Positions 32,829 through 43,951 of a stretch of 64,000 nucleotides of DNA are shown here, one piece after another. The notes under the pieces were generated by a model that saw only the letters and a list, made by a program, of their open reading frames with translations, searched no databases and was not told where the DNA came from. The translations under genes were made by a program, and so were the position numbers. Position 1 is the first letter of the stretch. Each line of letters opens with the position of its first letter. Source of the stretch: Prochlorococcus sp. AG-409-L14 (lineage in GTDB: Bacteria; Cyanobacteriota; Cyanobacteriia; PCC-6307; Cyanobiaceae); contig QCKF01000001.1 in the NCBI GenBank assembly GCA_003215545.1, positions 124,001 to 188,000 of the forward strand, written 5' to 3'.

Positions 32829-35087
32829 ATGACCATTAGCCCACCAGAGCGTGGAAGGAAAGATCAGGCCGTATTTGATCAGCCTGTTGACAGAGACAAC
32901 TCTCCTGTCGACTATGAAAAGCTCGGCAAGCCTGGTCATTTCTCTAGCAAACTTTCCAAAGGTCCAAAAACTACAACTTGGATTTGGAATCTCCACGCTG
33001 ATGCTCACGACTTCGATACGCATTTAGGTGATCTCGAAGAGACAAGCCGAAAGATCTTCTCGGCCCACTTCGGACACCTTGCGATCGTCTTTATCTGGCT
33101 CAGCGGCGCCTTCTTCCACGGAGCCCGATTCTCTAACTATTCCGGCTGGCTAGCAGATCCAACGCACGTGAAACCAAGTGCTCAGGTTCTTTGGCCAATA
33201 GTTGGTCAAGAAGTTATGAACGGCGATGTGGGGGCTGGCTTCCATGGCCTTCAAATCACTTCAGGCATTTTCCAAATGTGGAGATCCTGGGGCATAACTA
33301 ATGAGGCACAACTAATGGCTTTGGCCATTGGTGCTGTTGTAATGGCAGCCCTCATGCTCCATGGAGGCATTTACCACTATCACAAAACGGCTCCGAAGCT
33401 CGAATGGTTCCAGAAAATTGAGCCAATGCTTCAGCACCATCAGATTGTTCTGATTGGTTTAGGTTCTATTGCCTGGGCAGGCCACCTTATACACATAGGT
33501 GCTCCAACAGCTGCATTATTAGATGCAATTGATGCCGGCAAGCCTCTCGTTATTGATGGGGTAACCATTGCTAGCGCTGCAGATGTTCCAACCACAACAC
33601 TTTGTAGTCCTGCTGTTGCGAGCCAGATCTTCCCAAGTCTGGATGGTCGAACAGTTGAAAACTTCTTTACTCTTAACTGGTGGGCATTCAGCGATATCCT
33701 CACCAATAAAGGGGGCCTAAATCCTGTAACAGGAAGCCTTTGGATGACAGACATCTCCCACCACCATCTGGCTTGGGGAGTTTTCGCCATCTTTGGTGGT
33801 CACATGTGGGGCAACGCCGTCCATGGGGTTGGCCACAAAATGAAGGACATTATGGATAACCACAAAGGTGATCCACTCCTTTTCCCTGCACCAAAAGGAC
33901 ATGAAGGAATCTTTGAATTCCTTAGCAATAGCTGGCATGCCCAACTAGCAATCAACCTTGCAATGGTTGGATCAGGGAGCATTGTTGTTGCGCACCACCA
34001 ATATGCGCTACCTGCTTATCCATATATTTCCCTTGATCATCCAACTGTTTTAGGACTATTCACTCACCACATGTGGATAGGCGGATTAATGATTTGTGGT
34101 GCTGCTGCTCATGCAGGCATCGCAATGATCCGTGATTACGATCCAGCAATTCATATTGACAACGTTTTAGATCGCATCCTTAAAGCTAGAGATGCAATCA
34201 TTAGCCACCTCAACTGGGTTTGCATGTGGCTTGGCTTCCATAGCTTTGGTCTTTACATCCATAACGATGTAATGCGAGCACTTGGACGCCCACAAGATAT
34301 GTTCAGTGATACAGGAATTCAACTGCAGCCATTTTTAGCTCAGTGGGTTCAAAATCTCTGGAATGGATCCGTAGGATCTGCAGAACTTGTTGGTGCGGGA
34401 AACCTGCCAGGTGCAGTTAGTGATGCTTTCTCAATTCCACTTGGTACAGCTGACTTGATGATTCATCATGTTCATGCTTTTACCATCCACGTCACTTTGC
34501 TGATCCTTCTAAAAGGTGTTCTATATGCAAGAAGTTCTCGACTAATTCCAGACAAAGCCAATCTAGGGTTCCGTTTCTCTTGCGACGGGCCTGGACGTGG
34601 AGGTACATGCCAAGTTTCTTCTTGGGACCATGTATTCCTAGGTCTTTTCTGGATGTACAACGGTATCTCAGTTGTCATTTTCTACTTCTCTTGGAAGATG
34701 CAAAGTGATGTTTGGGGTTTAACCGGTGGCAACTTTGCTCAAAGCTCAATCACAATTAATGGTTGGCTACGTGACTTCTTATGGGCACAATCATCACAGG
34801 TTTTAACTGGCTACGGTAATTCCAATGCTGGTTATAGCTTGTTGTTCTTAGGTGCTCACTTCATATGGGCATTCAGCCTAATGTTCCTGTTCACTGGCCG
34901 TGGCTACTGGCAGGAGTTATTTGAGTCCATACTATGGGCCCATAACAAGCTGAAGCTTGCTCCAACCATCCAGCCTCGGGCTCTTTCTATAACCCAAGGC
35001 CGTGCAGTGGGTGTAACCCACTTCCTCCTAGGCGGAATAGTAACCACCTGGGCTTTCTTCCACGCCCGCCTTATTGGGCTCGGCTGA
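32829..35087 (+). CDS. psaA: Photosystem I P700 apoprotein A1
   Basis: [13 protein letters not shown] start; [17 protein letters not shown] Fe-S FX loop. Confidence 0.97.
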   Translation: MTISPPERGRKDQAVFDQPVDRDNSPVDYEKLGKPGHFSSKLSKGPKTTTWIWNLHADAHDFDTHLGDLEETSRKIFSAHFGHLAIVFIWLSGAFFHGARFSNYSGWLADPTHVKPSAQVLWPIVGQEVMNGDVGAGFHGLQITSGIFQMWRSWGITNEAQLMALAIGAVVMAALMLHGGIYHYHKTAPKLEWFQKIEPMLQHHQIVLIGLGSIAWAGHLIHIGAPTAALLDAIDAGKPLVIDGVTIASAADVPTTTLCSPAVASQIFPSLDGRTVENFFTLNWWAFSDILTNKGGLNPVTGSLWMTDISHHHLAWGVFAIFGGHMWGNAVHGVGHKMKDIMDNHKGDPLLFPAPKGHEGIFEFLSNSWHAQLAINLAMVGSGSIVVAHHQYALPAYPYISLDHPTVLGLFTHHMWIGGLMICGAAAHAGIAMIRDYDPAIHIDNVLDRILKARDAIISHLNWVCMWLGFHSFGLYIHNDVMRALGRPQDMFSDTGIQLQPFLAQWVQNLWNGSVGSAELVGAGNLPGAVSDAFSIPLGTADLMIHHVHAFTIHVTLLILLKGVLYARSSRLIPDKANLGFRFSCDGPGRGGTCQVSSWDHVFLGLFWMYNGISVVIFYFSWKMQSDVWGLTGGNFAQSSITINGWLRDFLWAQSSQVLTGYGNSNAGYSLLFLGAHFIWAFSLMFLFTGRGYWQELFESILWAHNKLKLAPTIQPRALSITQGRAVGVTHFLLGGIVTTWAFFHARLIGLG

Positions 35088-35109
35088 CCTCTCCTGACCT
35101 TATCCCCAC

Positions 35110-37338
35110 ATGGCAACGAAATTTCCTTCGTTTAGTCAGGGTCTGGCACAGGACCCTACAACCCGTCGTATTTGGTACGGCATTGCCACGGCTCACGATT
35201 TTGAGAGCCATGACGGAATGACAGAAGAGCTTCTTTATCAGAAGCTCTTCTCCACTCACTTTGGCCATCTAGCAATCATTGGCCTTTGGGTTGCAGGCAA
35301 CCTGTTCCATATCGCCTGGCAGGGCAACTTCGAGCAGTGGGTCACCGACCCTCTTCATGTTCGCCCTATAGCTCACGCAATCTGGGATCCTCACTTTGGT
35401 CAAGGCATCACAGATGCAATGACTCAAGCGGGTGCTAATGGCCCAGTAAACATTGCCTATTCCGGTCTTTACCACTGGTGGTACACAATCGGAATGAGAA
35501 CCAATGTTCAGCTATATCAAGGTGCAATTTTTATAAACATCCTTGTTTGCTGGCTACTTTTTGCAGGCTGGTTACATTTACAGCCTAAATTCCGTCCTTC
35601 CTTAGCTTGGTTTAAAAACGCTGAAGCACAACTGAACCACCACTTAGCTGTGTTGTTCGGTTTCAGCAGTATTGCTTGGACAGGTCACCTTGTTCACGTA
35701 GCGATTCCTGAATCTCGTGGTCAACATGTTGGCTGGGACAACTGGTTAACTGTTCTTCCCCATCCAGATGGTCTCGTACCATTTTTCACTGGCAACTGGG
35801 GTGCATATGCACAGAATCCAGATTCGTTAGATGCTGTTTTTGGAACATCCCAAGGTGCAGGAACAGCCATTTTCACCTTCATGGGTGGATTACAACCAGA
35901 TAGCGGCGCTCTTTGGCTAACAGATATTGCCCATCACCACGTGGCAATTGGTGTGATGTTCATAGTTGCTGGTCATATGTACCGCAACACATTTGGAATA
36001 GGTCACACACTTAAGGAAATCACAGAAGCGCACAACACATCTCATCCCAACGATCCTCATAAAGGCCATTTCGGCATCAATCACAATGGGATCTATGAGA
36101 CTGTAAATAACTCGCTGCATTTCCAACTTGGCCTAGCCTTAGCCTCTCTTGGAACAGCAGCAAGCTTGGTAGCCCATCACATGGGAGCTCTACCTTCCTA
36201 TGCATATATTGCACAGGACTACACAACCCAAGCCGCTCTATATACACACCATCAATACATAGCAATCCTATTGATGTGTGGAGCTTTCTCACATGGCGCT
36301 ATTTTCTTTATTAGGGATTACGATCCTGAGCTAAATAAAGACAATGTATTAGCAAGAGTTTTAGGCACCAAAGAAGCTCTTATAAGTCATCTGAGCTGGG
36401 TTTGCATGCTTCTTGGATTCCATACCCTTGGACTTTATGTACACAATGATGTATGCGTTGCCTTTGGTACTCCAGAGAAGCAGATTCTAATTGAACCTGT
36501 ATTTGCTCAGTTTATCCAAGCAGCAAGTGGAAAGGTGATGTATGGGTTTGATGCACTGTTGGCCAATACCTCTAGTGCTGCAACCTTGGCTTCTGCTCAG
36601 GTCCCCGGTAATCACTACTGGATGGATATGATCAATCGTCAAGATGCTCTTACTAATTTTGTCCCAATTGGTCCAGCTGACTTCTTGGTTCATCACGGTA
36701 TTGCACTTGGTATCCATACAACTGCCCTAATACTTATTAAGGGTGCTTTAGATGCAAGGGGTTCAAAACTTATTCCTGATAAAAAGGACTTTGGCTACTC
36801 CTTCCCTTGTGATGGGCCAGGACGTGGAGGTACATGTGATGTATCTGCATGGGATGCCACATACATGGCACTTTTCTGGGCAGTAAACACTATTGCTTGG
36901 GTTCAGTTCTACTGGCACTGGAAACACCTTGCCATTTGGCAAGGCAACCTTGCTCAATTTAATGAATCAGGTACTTACTTGATGGGATGGTTCAGAGATT
37001 ATCTCTGGCTTAATAGCGCACAGCTTATTAATGGCTACAACCCATTTGGAGTAAATGCTCTTTCTGTTTGGGCTTGGATGTTCCTCTTTGGACATCTGAT
37101 CTGGGCGACAGGATTTATGTTCCTAATCTCCTGGAGAGGGTACTGGCAAGAACTTATAGAAACTTTAGTTTGGGCACATCAACGCACACCTATTGCGAAC
37201 CTTATTGGATGGAGAGATAAGCCAGTGGCTCTTTCCATTGTTCAAGCTCGTTTAGTAGGTGTTGCTCACTTTGTGATTGGAACAGCTGTAACTTATGCAG
37301 CCTTTGTAATAGGATCTACTGCCGGCAAGTTCGGATAA
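35110..37338 (+). CDS. psaB: Photosystem I P700 apoprotein A2
   Basis: [51 protein letters not shown]. Confidence 0.98.
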   Translation: MATKFPSFSQGLAQDPTTRRIWYGIATAHDFESHDGMTEELLYQKLFSTHFGHLAIIGLWVAGNLFHIAWQGNFEQWVTDPLHVRPIAHAIWDPHFGQGITDAMTQAGANGPVNIAYSGLYHWWYTIGMRTNVQLYQGAIFINILVCWLLFAGWLHLQPKFRPSLAWFKNAEAQLNHHLAVLFGFSSIAWTGHLVHVAIPESRGQHVGWDNWLTVLPHPDGLVPFFTGNWGAYAQNPDSLDAVFGTSQGAGTAIFTFMGGLQPDSGALWLTDIAHHHVAIGVMFIVAGHMYRNTFGIGHTLKEITEAHNTSHPNDPHKGHFGINHNGIYETVNNSLHFQLGLALASLGTAASLVAHHMGALPSYAYIAQDYTTQAALYTHHQYIAILLMCGAFSHGAIFFIRDYDPELNKDNVLARVLGTKEALISHLSWVCMLLGFHTLGLYVHNDVCVAFGTPEKQILIEPVFAQFIQAASGKVMYGFDALLANTSSAATLASAQVPGNHYWMDMINRQDALTNFVPIGPADFLVHHGIALGIHTTALILIKGALDARGSKLIPDKKDFGYSFPCDGPGRGGTCDVSAWDATYMALFWAVNTIAWVQFYWHWKHLAIWQGNLAQFNESGTYLMGWFRDYLWLNSAQLINGYNPFGVNALSVWAWMFLFGHLIWATGFMFLISWRGYWQELIETLVWAHQRTPIANLIGWRDKPVALSIVQARLVGVAHFVIGTAVTYAAFVIGSTAGKFG

Positions 37339-37383
37339 AAGGGTCCTAAACAAATGATTTAATTCCTTCTCAAGTAAAAAAGT

Positions 37384-37416
37384 AAGCCGTCAGTGACTAA
37401 CACTGACGGCTTTTTT
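37384..37416 (+). terminator. Rho-independent terminator after psaAB
   Basis: aagccgtcagtg-actaa-cactgacggctt followed by tttt. Confidence 0.92.
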
Positions 37417-37584
37417 ATTACCAATTCAAGTAAGCCTTTAAGTAGGATAATACTTTCGAAAAAAGTAAAAACTAAATCTACCTAGAAAAACCACCTTCAA
37501 ATCCATCATCTAAAACAATATCCAAATAAGCAGATGATTGTTGTGGGATCAGTATCTTTTAAAACGAATCAAAACCTATGTCTT

Positions 37585-37752
37585 CTATTTAACTTCTGCC
37601 GAAAGAATTTTAAGAATCCGGTTCCATGTTGTGGGCCATTTCCACCTAAATAAGACTGCAAGTATTATAAGTAAAGAAATACCCTCTATCGGATGATTAA
37701 TATTTGACAAGCTAGGCAAAATTTGTTCTGAAGGAGCTAAGGTTGAGTACAT
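37585..37752 (-). CDS. Uncharacterised 55-aa single-TM microprotein (below ORF-track cutoff)
   Basis: MYSTLAPSEQILPSLSNINHPIEGISLLIILAVLFRWKWPTTWNRILKILSAEVK*; lies between psaB and psaL terminators. Confidence 0.5.
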   Translation of the reverse strand: MYSTLAPSEQILPSLSNINHPIEGISLLIILAVLFRWKWPTTWNRILKILSAEVK

Positions 37753-37857
37753 AATTGATTTCAAATTAAAAAGAGCAATGCATATTTTCCTTACCTAACT
37801 AGATAGTGACAAGAAACAGATCCGAAGGCCATATTAGATTAATTATTTAGTTGCAAA

Positions 37858-37890
37858 AAAACTGGGGCATATAAATGCCCCAGTTTTTTT
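37858..37890. terminator. Bidirectional terminator-like hairpin after psaL
   Basis: aaaactggggcat-ataa-atgccccagtttt flanked by A and T tracts. Confidence 0.9.
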
Positions 37891-37932
37891 GTGTTCAAAT
37901 TCAAAAAATAGAAACTATGAAAAGCTTATTTG

Positions 37933-38496
37933 TCAGCCTCCAACCCAAATACCTTTAATCAAAGGCATAATTGTATCTAAATGCAGTGTTCCGCAAAGTA
38001 ACCAAGCGAAAACGCATCCACCACATCCTCCTAGCCAGAATCCACTAGTAAAGTCAGCCCAACCAATTTTGGTAAACAAATCAGCAGGTGGATTATTGAT
38101 TGTGCAATCTGCTGGTTGAACATTAGGCCCTTGACCTGGAGAGTTATATAGGACCAATAAAGCAGTAAGAATATGCACAGCTCCTATAGAGCCAAGCAAT
38201 CCCGCAGTCAAAGCAAAGTCCGTATTCCTCAATGGGCCAGTCATGGTGTATGGCCCATACAAAAGGTACCCAAAGGCAGCACCTACTTCTAGACCTCGGA
38301 AGTTTGGAGACAAACCTTCGCGATAAAAAGGAAGGTTGTTCAAGAATGCCTTGGTGAAATAACCACTGTTCACAGGTGTAGATAGATTTCCTACACAAGG
38401 ATCAGAAACTGGCGTGACGGCCCATTCACTTTGAATTTCTGATCGATACGAATCGTCTAGTTTTTTGGGCCCAAGGAAAAGGTTCTCTTCAGTCAT
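37933..38496 (-). CDS. psaL: Photosystem I reaction center subunit XI
   Basis: [57 protein letters not shown]. Confidence 0.97.
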   Translation of the reverse strand: MTEENLFLGPKKLDDSYRSEIQSEWAVTPVSDPCVGNLSTPVNSGYFTKAFLNNLPFYREGLSPNFRGLEVGAAFGYLLYGPYTMTGPLRNTDFALTAGLLGSIGAVHILTALLVLYNSPGQGPNVQPADCTINNPPADLFTKIGWADFTSGFWLGGCGGCVFAWLLCGTLHLDTIMPLIKGIWVGG

Positions 38497-38539
38497 TTTT
38501 TTAGGAATAGCAGGTTTCTTAATGAAGGGAAAACACTAT

Positions 38540-38656
38540 TTAATCTGTTGATGTGATGTATCGACCCACTAGGACGATGAATACAGCTGGGGCCATAATC
38601 CCAATGAGTGGCACAAATACTGCTGGCAACCAAGTTGCGGCAAATTCACTAGTCAT
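38540..38656 (-). CDS. psaI: Photosystem I reaction center subunit VIII
   Basis: 38-aa MTSEFAATWLPAVFVPLIGIMAPAVFIVLVGRYITSTD*; upstream of psaL, missed by ORF track. Confidence 0.92.
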   Translation of the reverse strand: MTSEFAATWLPAVFVPLIGIMAPAVFIVLVGRYITSTD

Positions 38657-38796
38657 GGCACATGCCAATAGTTCCATCGCTACTCTAGAGAGTGCATTCG
38701 TCCTCTTCCCACTTAAAGCCCTCTGGTGACATAAAAGTTCAATCCAATACGTCGGATTGCATCATCTATCAACCTGCATCAATCAACTCATTCCTT

Positions 38797-39285
38797 ATGA
38801 ACCAACTCTTCGCAGCAACTGCTGCCTTATTGATAGCAGCCTTTTTTTGGGGTCGTGGGCGCAAACCTGGAAACAGCGCTTTATTCAATTACACAGGCGC
38901 CAACACCTACAGCAAATGGCTCGGGAATGACAAAGTATCTGTTTCACAGTTCCATAAAGATCCTCATAAAAACTCATTTCTATTTTTAAATCCAATAGAA
39001 AATCAATGGAAAGGCCCTATCAACACTCAAGAGCGTCTTGAATTGCAAAAACATCTCAAAAACTCAATTAAAGGTAGTCCAGAGCAAAGGTTAGAAGCTG
39101 TAAAAATTGCAAGCTTATGGGGGCATTCTTCTGTATTAGAAATTCTTCGAAGAGGTCTTAGAGATTCTGATAATCGAGTGGTTGCTATAGCTGCAGCTGG
39201 CTTGGGAAAGAAAAAAGGTACCTTTTTGAAGGTTCCATCTCAGGAGACTCGACGGCCACCGCGCAATGTCTCTCGGATGCGATAA
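38797..39285 (+). CDS. Conserved membrane-anchored protein with HEAT-like C-terminal repeat
   Basis: MNQLFAATAALLIAAFFWGRGRKP...EQRLEAVKIASLWGHSSVLEILRRGLRDSDNRVVAIAAAGLG. Confidence 0.65.
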   Translation: MNQLFAATAALLIAAFFWGRGRKPGNSALFNYTGANTYSKWLGNDKVSVSQFHKDPHKNSFLFLNPIENQWKGPINTQERLELQKHLKNSIKGSPEQRLEAVKIASLWGHSSVLEILRRGLRDSDNRVVAIAAAGLGKKKGTFLKVPSQETRRPPRNVSRMR

Positions 39286-40205
39286 ATTGGACGACCCTGA
39301 CTTTCATGATATGTGCGAATCTGAAGTTCACCTAATAGTCCAAAACAAAACAGCTGAACACCTGCTACTCCTGTAACCAAAGCCAATGTAAACAAAGGTC
39401 TATTACCTATATCTTCCCCAAGCAATTTAAGTATCAATAAATAGAAGCTAGTACACAAACTTGCTGCAATTGCAAGGATTCCTCCAAATCCGAATACATA
39501 CATTGGTCTAGTTAAAAACCGATTCATAAACCAAACGGTCAATAAATCCATTAAAACTCTAAATGTACGGTCTATTCCGTATTTGCTATTCCCATATTTA
39601 CGTGTCCTATGATTGACCTTTATCTCAGTAATCTTTGCACCCTCAATATTAGCAAGGACAGGTAAGAACCTATGCAGTTCTCCATAAAGTCTCATGTCAG
39701 ACAATACTTCTCTCCTATAGGCCTTAAGTGAGCAGCCGTAATCATGCAAATGAATTCCAGTAACTAAACCAATTAATTTATTTGCAATTCTTGATGGCAA
39801 TTTTCTTTGCAACTTTGCATCTTTTCTCTTATAGCGCCAACCACTTACAAGGTCATAGCCCTCCCTTAATTTATTGATTAAAGCAGGTATATCTGCAGGA
39901 TCATTTTGCAAATCACCGTCAAGGCTAACAATCAACTTTCCTCTTGCAATATCAAATCCTGCAGCCATTGCAGCGGTTTGTCCATAATTTTTTCTAAGCA
40001 AAACGCAGACCAACTCTTTAACTTCTGCACTTAATTTTGCTAAGACCTTGGCACTGCTATCCAAAGAGCCATCATTAACCAGCACTAACTCAAAACTTTC
40101 ACCAGTTGGTCGCAAAGCCTTCAGGAGCTGGTCAACTAGTTGTGGCAAACTTTCTTCCTCGTTATAGACTGGGACAACAACTGAAATATCTAGGCTCGAA
40201 TTCAT
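39240..40205 (-). CDS. Family 2 glycosyltransferase (polyprenyl-phosphate sugar transferase type)
   Basis: ISVVVPVYNEEESLPQLVDQLL; IVSLDGDLQNDPADIPALI; two C-terminal TM. Confidence 0.93.
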   Translation of the reverse strand: MNSSLDISVVVPVYNEEESLPQLVDQLLKALRPTGESFELVLVNDGSLDSSAKVLAKLSAEVKELVCVLLRKNYGQTAAMAAGFDIARGKLIVSLDGDLQNDPADIPALINKLREGYDLVSGWRYKRKDAKLQRKLPSRIANKLIGLVTGIHLHDYGCSLKAYRREVLSDMRLYGELHRFLPVLANIEGAKITEIKVNHRTRKYGNSKYGIDRTFRVLMDLLTVWFMNRFLTRPMYVFGFGGILAIAASLCTSFYLLILKLLGEDIGNRPLFTLALVTGVAGVQLFCFGLLGELQIRTYHESQGRPIYRIRETLRGGRRVS

Positions 40206-40243
40206 CTTCTTTGGATTATTTCTTACTCACTTTATAACAAAAA

Positions 40244-41002
40244 CTATAACAAAGTACTTCCATCATGGCATTTACATACTCTTCCAATTCCCCTGAAGAG
40301 GGATCTGTAATGCAAACCGACAGAATCTCCTAAACGAGGGTAGAGATCATCAAGCTTAATCCCATTGTTACCATCATCCTTTCCTGAACTATGCCAATAA
40401 GAACCCGAACCCATATAGATACCTACATGATTACATTTCTCAGAAGAACCAAAAAATAGAAGATCTCCTGGCCTAAATAAATAGATTTGATCTAATCCCA
40501 ATGACAAAGGTTGACAAAATCTTTCCTGCTGATATGCATCACGAGGTAGCCATATTTCTTGACTAGCAAATGCTGTCTGAACGAGTCCGGAACAGTCATA
40601 ATTTGGCCCCAATGTTCCACCCCAAAGATATTGATTAGGCTGATTCGAAGCATTCCTAACCCAACTTAAAACTTGTGGAATTAACCTATTTATTTCATCA
40701 CTGGTCTTTAAAATAGGCTCCCATGAACTAATACATATAGCGTTATGAAGAACATCTTTAAAATCGAGCCAGCATATATAGCCATCTTCCATTAATTTAA
40801 CTTTTATACGTGCTAAGACCTTTCTATTTGCCAAAGTGTCCGAATCACGGTCAATCTTTAACTGAAAAGAACGGCCACACAAAGCCTGAGTGACAAGTTC
40901 ATCCCCTTTGGGACCAGAGAAGCCACTAACACCAATTTTTAACCTCCAGAAACTATCAGGGAGCATAAGGTTTCTGGCAAATAAAGCACCTTCATTCAAC
41001 AT
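40244..41002 (-). CDS. NlpC/P60 family cell-wall hydrolase
   Basis: YLWGGTLGPNYDCSGLVQTAF, DLLFFGSSEKCNHVGIYMGSGSYWHSSG. Confidence 0.88.
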   Translation of the reverse strand: MLNEGALFARNLMLPDSFWRLKIGVSGFSGPKGDELVTQALCGRSFQLKIDRDSDTLANRKVLARIKVKLMEDGYICWLDFKDVLHNAICISSWEPILKTSDEINRLIPQVLSWVRNASNQPNQYLWGGTLGPNYDCSGLVQTAFASQEIWLPRDAYQQERFCQPLSLGLDQIYLFRPGDLLFFGSSEKCNHVGIYMGSGSYWHSSGKDDGNNGIKLDDLYPRLGDSVGLHYRSLFRGIGRVCKCHDGSTLL

Positions 41003-41928
41003 TGGATAAATTTAGTCCCATGACCTTCTTTGACTACGACACCAATATGAACCTCCACTTGGAGGAAGTATTGGCTGGCCTTGAAAAAGATGGTCGCCCA
41101 GGGCTCCACAACAAAATTTCAATCAATTGGATTCGTTATAACCAACCAAACCCTTCACCTTCTAGTGGAAAAGGTGCGAGCTGGTCAGAGGAAAGGCTTC
41201 TTTATCCTGCAAGTGTAGTCAAGCTGGCATATGCAATTGCTACCGAAGCTTGGATACAAAAAGATCTAATCCAAGAATCTGATGAAATAAGAAGAGCACT
41301 TAAGGACATGATTGTCTATTCAAGCAATGACGCGACTGGATTAATCCTTGATCTATTAACTGGAACTACTAGTGGTCCATCTCTTTTCGGAGATCGTTGG
41401 TTAGCTTGGAAAAAGCAACGGAATCTAGTAAATGAGTGGCTTAAAGAACTCCAATGGCCAGAACTAAACAAAATTAATTGTTGTCAAAAGACTTGGAATG
41501 AAGGGCCTTATGGGCGAGAGCGTGATTTTTATGGGGCAGGCAATGAAAATCGCAACGCACTGAGTACTGCAGCAACATCTCGAATACTCGAAGCAATAAT
41601 GACAAATACGTTGATATCTCCACCGGCCTGCAAAAGGCTACAAAAACTTCTATCTAGATCGCTAGATTTAACGCAAAGGAAAGCTAACCCAGAGAATCAA
41701 ATAGATGGCTTTCTTGGTGAAAATTTGCCAAAAGGTACTCAAATTTGGAGCAAAGCTGGATGGATGAGTCAGGCAAGACATGATGCTGCTTGGTTTTCAC
41801 ATCCTCAATCGAATCCAATGCTGTTAGTAGTTTTTACCCAAGGCAGACAATTGGCAAATGATCGCGTGCTTCTTCCTACCATAGGGAAAGAATTAGTCTC
41901 ATTTCACTTAGGGATGCAAAGAAGCTGA
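41002..41928 (+). CDS. Class A beta-lactamase-like serine hydrolase
   Basis: YPASVVKLAYAIA (SxxK), YSSNDATG (SxN-like), start TTG 41002 or ATG 41020. Confidence 0.78.
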   Translation: MDKFSPMTFFDYDTNMNLHLEEVLAGLEKDGRPGLHNKISINWIRYNQPNPSPSSGKGASWSEERLLYPASVVKLAYAIATEAWIQKDLIQESDEIRRALKDMIVYSSNDATGLILDLLTGTTSGPSLFGDRWLAWKKQRNLVNEWLKELQWPELNKINCCQKTWNEGPYGRERDFYGAGNENRNALSTAATSRILEAIMTNTLISPPACKRLQKLLSRSLDLTQRKANPENQIDGFLGENLPKGTQIWSKAGWMSQARHDAAWFSHPQSNPMLLVVFTQGRQLANDRVLLPTIGKELVSFHLGMQRS

Positions 41929-42102
41929 TCAAAAAAATAAATAGAGCAAATCAAGCCAATACTAAGTGACTGGGTAATATTACTTACCTATTAGTGAAGA
42001 GTTTCTTTCCAAAAAGATTCAGAGAATCAAACGACTAACATATTTTCTTTATATATTAAGCCAATCAGTGTCTTATAACTAAAGAAGAACTCAAGAGGAA
42101 CA

Positions 42103-42249
42103 ATGAAAAAAGTTTTTCAATGGTTTTTGAACCTCGAAAAAAGCATGGGAGATGCACTGTTTCATCCTTATCAAGACAATCAACCTCCATCAATAGGCTT
42201 CCAACCCTTCACAGGAACAAAAAGTCGCAATAAAAAAATCTTTGCATAA
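42103..42249 (+). CDS. Small 48-aa protein of unknown function
   Basis: MKKVFQWFLNLEKSMGDALFHPYQDNQPPSIGFQPFTGTKSRNKKIFA*; agagga upstream of ATG; tatatt upstream. Confidence 0.55.
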   Translation: MKKVFQWFLNLEKSMGDALFHPYQDNQPPSIGFQPFTGTKSRNKKIFA

Positions 42250-42544
42250 TTCATCCTTCAATCATAAAAAATAAATCCAAGAGATTAGTAATTTGAGATT
42301 GCCATTCATAATTTCTTAGACAAAATATTATAAATACATTAAGAAGCTTTGACTTTCAAGATTTATTTATCCTTGGAAACAAGGTTGGTTGCCTCTTCAG
42401 TGAGGGAATTAAAAATCAATATGATTTCAATTCTCTCTAAGCAAGATGGATGGGTAAATCCTATATCTAATCAATTACTCTCTTCTAATTGACAATACTC
42501 TCTACACTTGCAACTTTTTTGCAACTCCTGAATATTAAAAAACA

Positions 42545-42633
42545 CGGAGAGGGAGGGATTCGAACCCTCGACAGAAGTTGCCTCCTGTAACTCCTTAGCA
42601 GGGAGCCGCTTTCAACCACTCAGCCACCTCTCC
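42545..42633 (-). tRNA. tRNA-Ser (GCT)
   Basis: ggagagg/cctctcc acceptor, loop ctGCTaa, long variable arm. Confidence 0.95.
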
Positions 42634-42689
42634 AGGGGCGTAACTACATTATCAAGTGATTGAGAAAGATCCTAGAAATCAGGCCTTAT

Positions 42690-43889
42690 TCAAATCACTA
42701 ATCTTGGGAGTCTATGCCTAAACCCGCATAAAACTTCCCATGGGATAGAACCAGTCAAGTCACTCCAGTCTTTTGGAGTGACTTGATTAGCTCCATCCTC
42801 ACCCAATAATGTCACAACGCCACCAATAGATAGTTCAGGGGAGTCCGTAGCATCTAAAACCATTTGATCCATGGTTATAGTCCCTACCTGAGGCAAAGTT
42901 CTTCCATTGAATAGGGCAGTCACCTTCCCTGAAAGAGCTCTGCTGACTCCATCAGCATAACCAATCGCAACAACAACCAATCGACTCTCCCGTGCAGTAA
43001 TAAAACCATGCCCATAACTCACTCCTACGCCTGCAGGCACATCTCTTATGAGACATACACGTGCCTTAACTGCTAATGCAGGCCTAAGATTTAATTCTTG
43101 AGGCAAATATTCTATAGGGCTATATCCATAAATAGCTAAACCAACTCTAACCATGTCATAGTGAAAACTCTTATCTCGCAAAGTTCCTGCAGAATTAGCT
43201 AAGTGTATACAAAGATCCTCTCTTGCTTTAATTGGAAGGGTATTTACAACATCCTCAAAACGAGATTGCTGAAGGGTTGTAATTTGTTGTGACCTTCCAT
43301 GCATCTCTCCATCAGCCAATGCGAGATGACTATATATACCTTTTAATTTTAAATTCTTCAGCTTAAAAATAGCTTCAATCAAGCTTGGAGTTTCATAAAG
43401 ATCGCAACCAAGCCTTGTCATCCCTGTATCAAACTTCAACTGAACCTCAAATCTTCGGCCAGAATCTTGTGCAATCTTTTCGCAAATCAATGCCTCCCTA
43501 ATACTGCTAAGAGTTGGAATAAGTTTCCAATGAAGACAGGATTTAAGTTCTTCTGCTTCAGTGAGATTAGCCAAAAGTAATATTGGACATTGAAATCCTG
43601 CGTGACGTAGCTCTATACCTTCTTGCAAAGTTGCCACCCCAAGACTGCTAGCACCTCCTTTCAATGCAGCAGCAGAAACTGTTTCTGCTCCATGGCCATA
43701 GCCGTCTGCCTTTACTACAGCCATCAATGCACAAGTATCAGCAAGACGTTCCTTAATAGTTCTTACATTTTCCTGAATAGCATTCGGATAAACCTCAACC
43801 CAGGCTCTCTGACAAGGATCAGACTCACTCTGGAAACCATTACTTGAATCCAAGTTGTCAGGATCGCGATTAGCGATCAAATCATTCAT
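42690..43889 (-). CDS. alr: Alanine racemase
   Basis: VEVYPNAIQENVRTIKERLADTCALMAVVKADGYGHGA; start at MNDLIANRD (43889) preferred. Confidence 0.95.
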   Translation of the reverse strand: MNDLIANRDPDNLDSSNGFQSESDPCQRAWVEVYPNAIQENVRTIKERLADTCALMAVVKADGYGHGAETVSAAALKGGASSLGVATLQEGIELRHAGFQCPILLLANLTEAEELKSCLHWKLIPTLSSIREALICEKIAQDSGRRFEVQLKFDTGMTRLGCDLYETPSLIEAIFKLKNLKLKGIYSHLALADGEMHGRSQQITTLQQSRFEDVVNTLPIKAREDLCIHLANSAGTLRDKSFHYDMVRVGLAIYGYSPIEYLPQELNLRPALAVKARVCLIRDVPAGVGVSYGHGFITARESRLVVVAIGYADGVSRALSGKVTALFNGRTLPQVGTITMDQMVLDATDSPELSIGGVVTLLGEDGANQVTPKDWSDLTGSIPWEVLCGFRHRLPRLVI

Positions 43890-43951
43890 AGAAAAATAGC
43901 TACTGAATGTGCATGCAACTTCCATGCAATAGAAGTAGCATGCCTCGGGAT

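Noticed and set aside
32652-33023. 123-aa minus-strand ORF over the psaA leader and 5' end
   Set aside because: Antisense to psaA, no recognisable domain; probably a by-product of locally higher GC.
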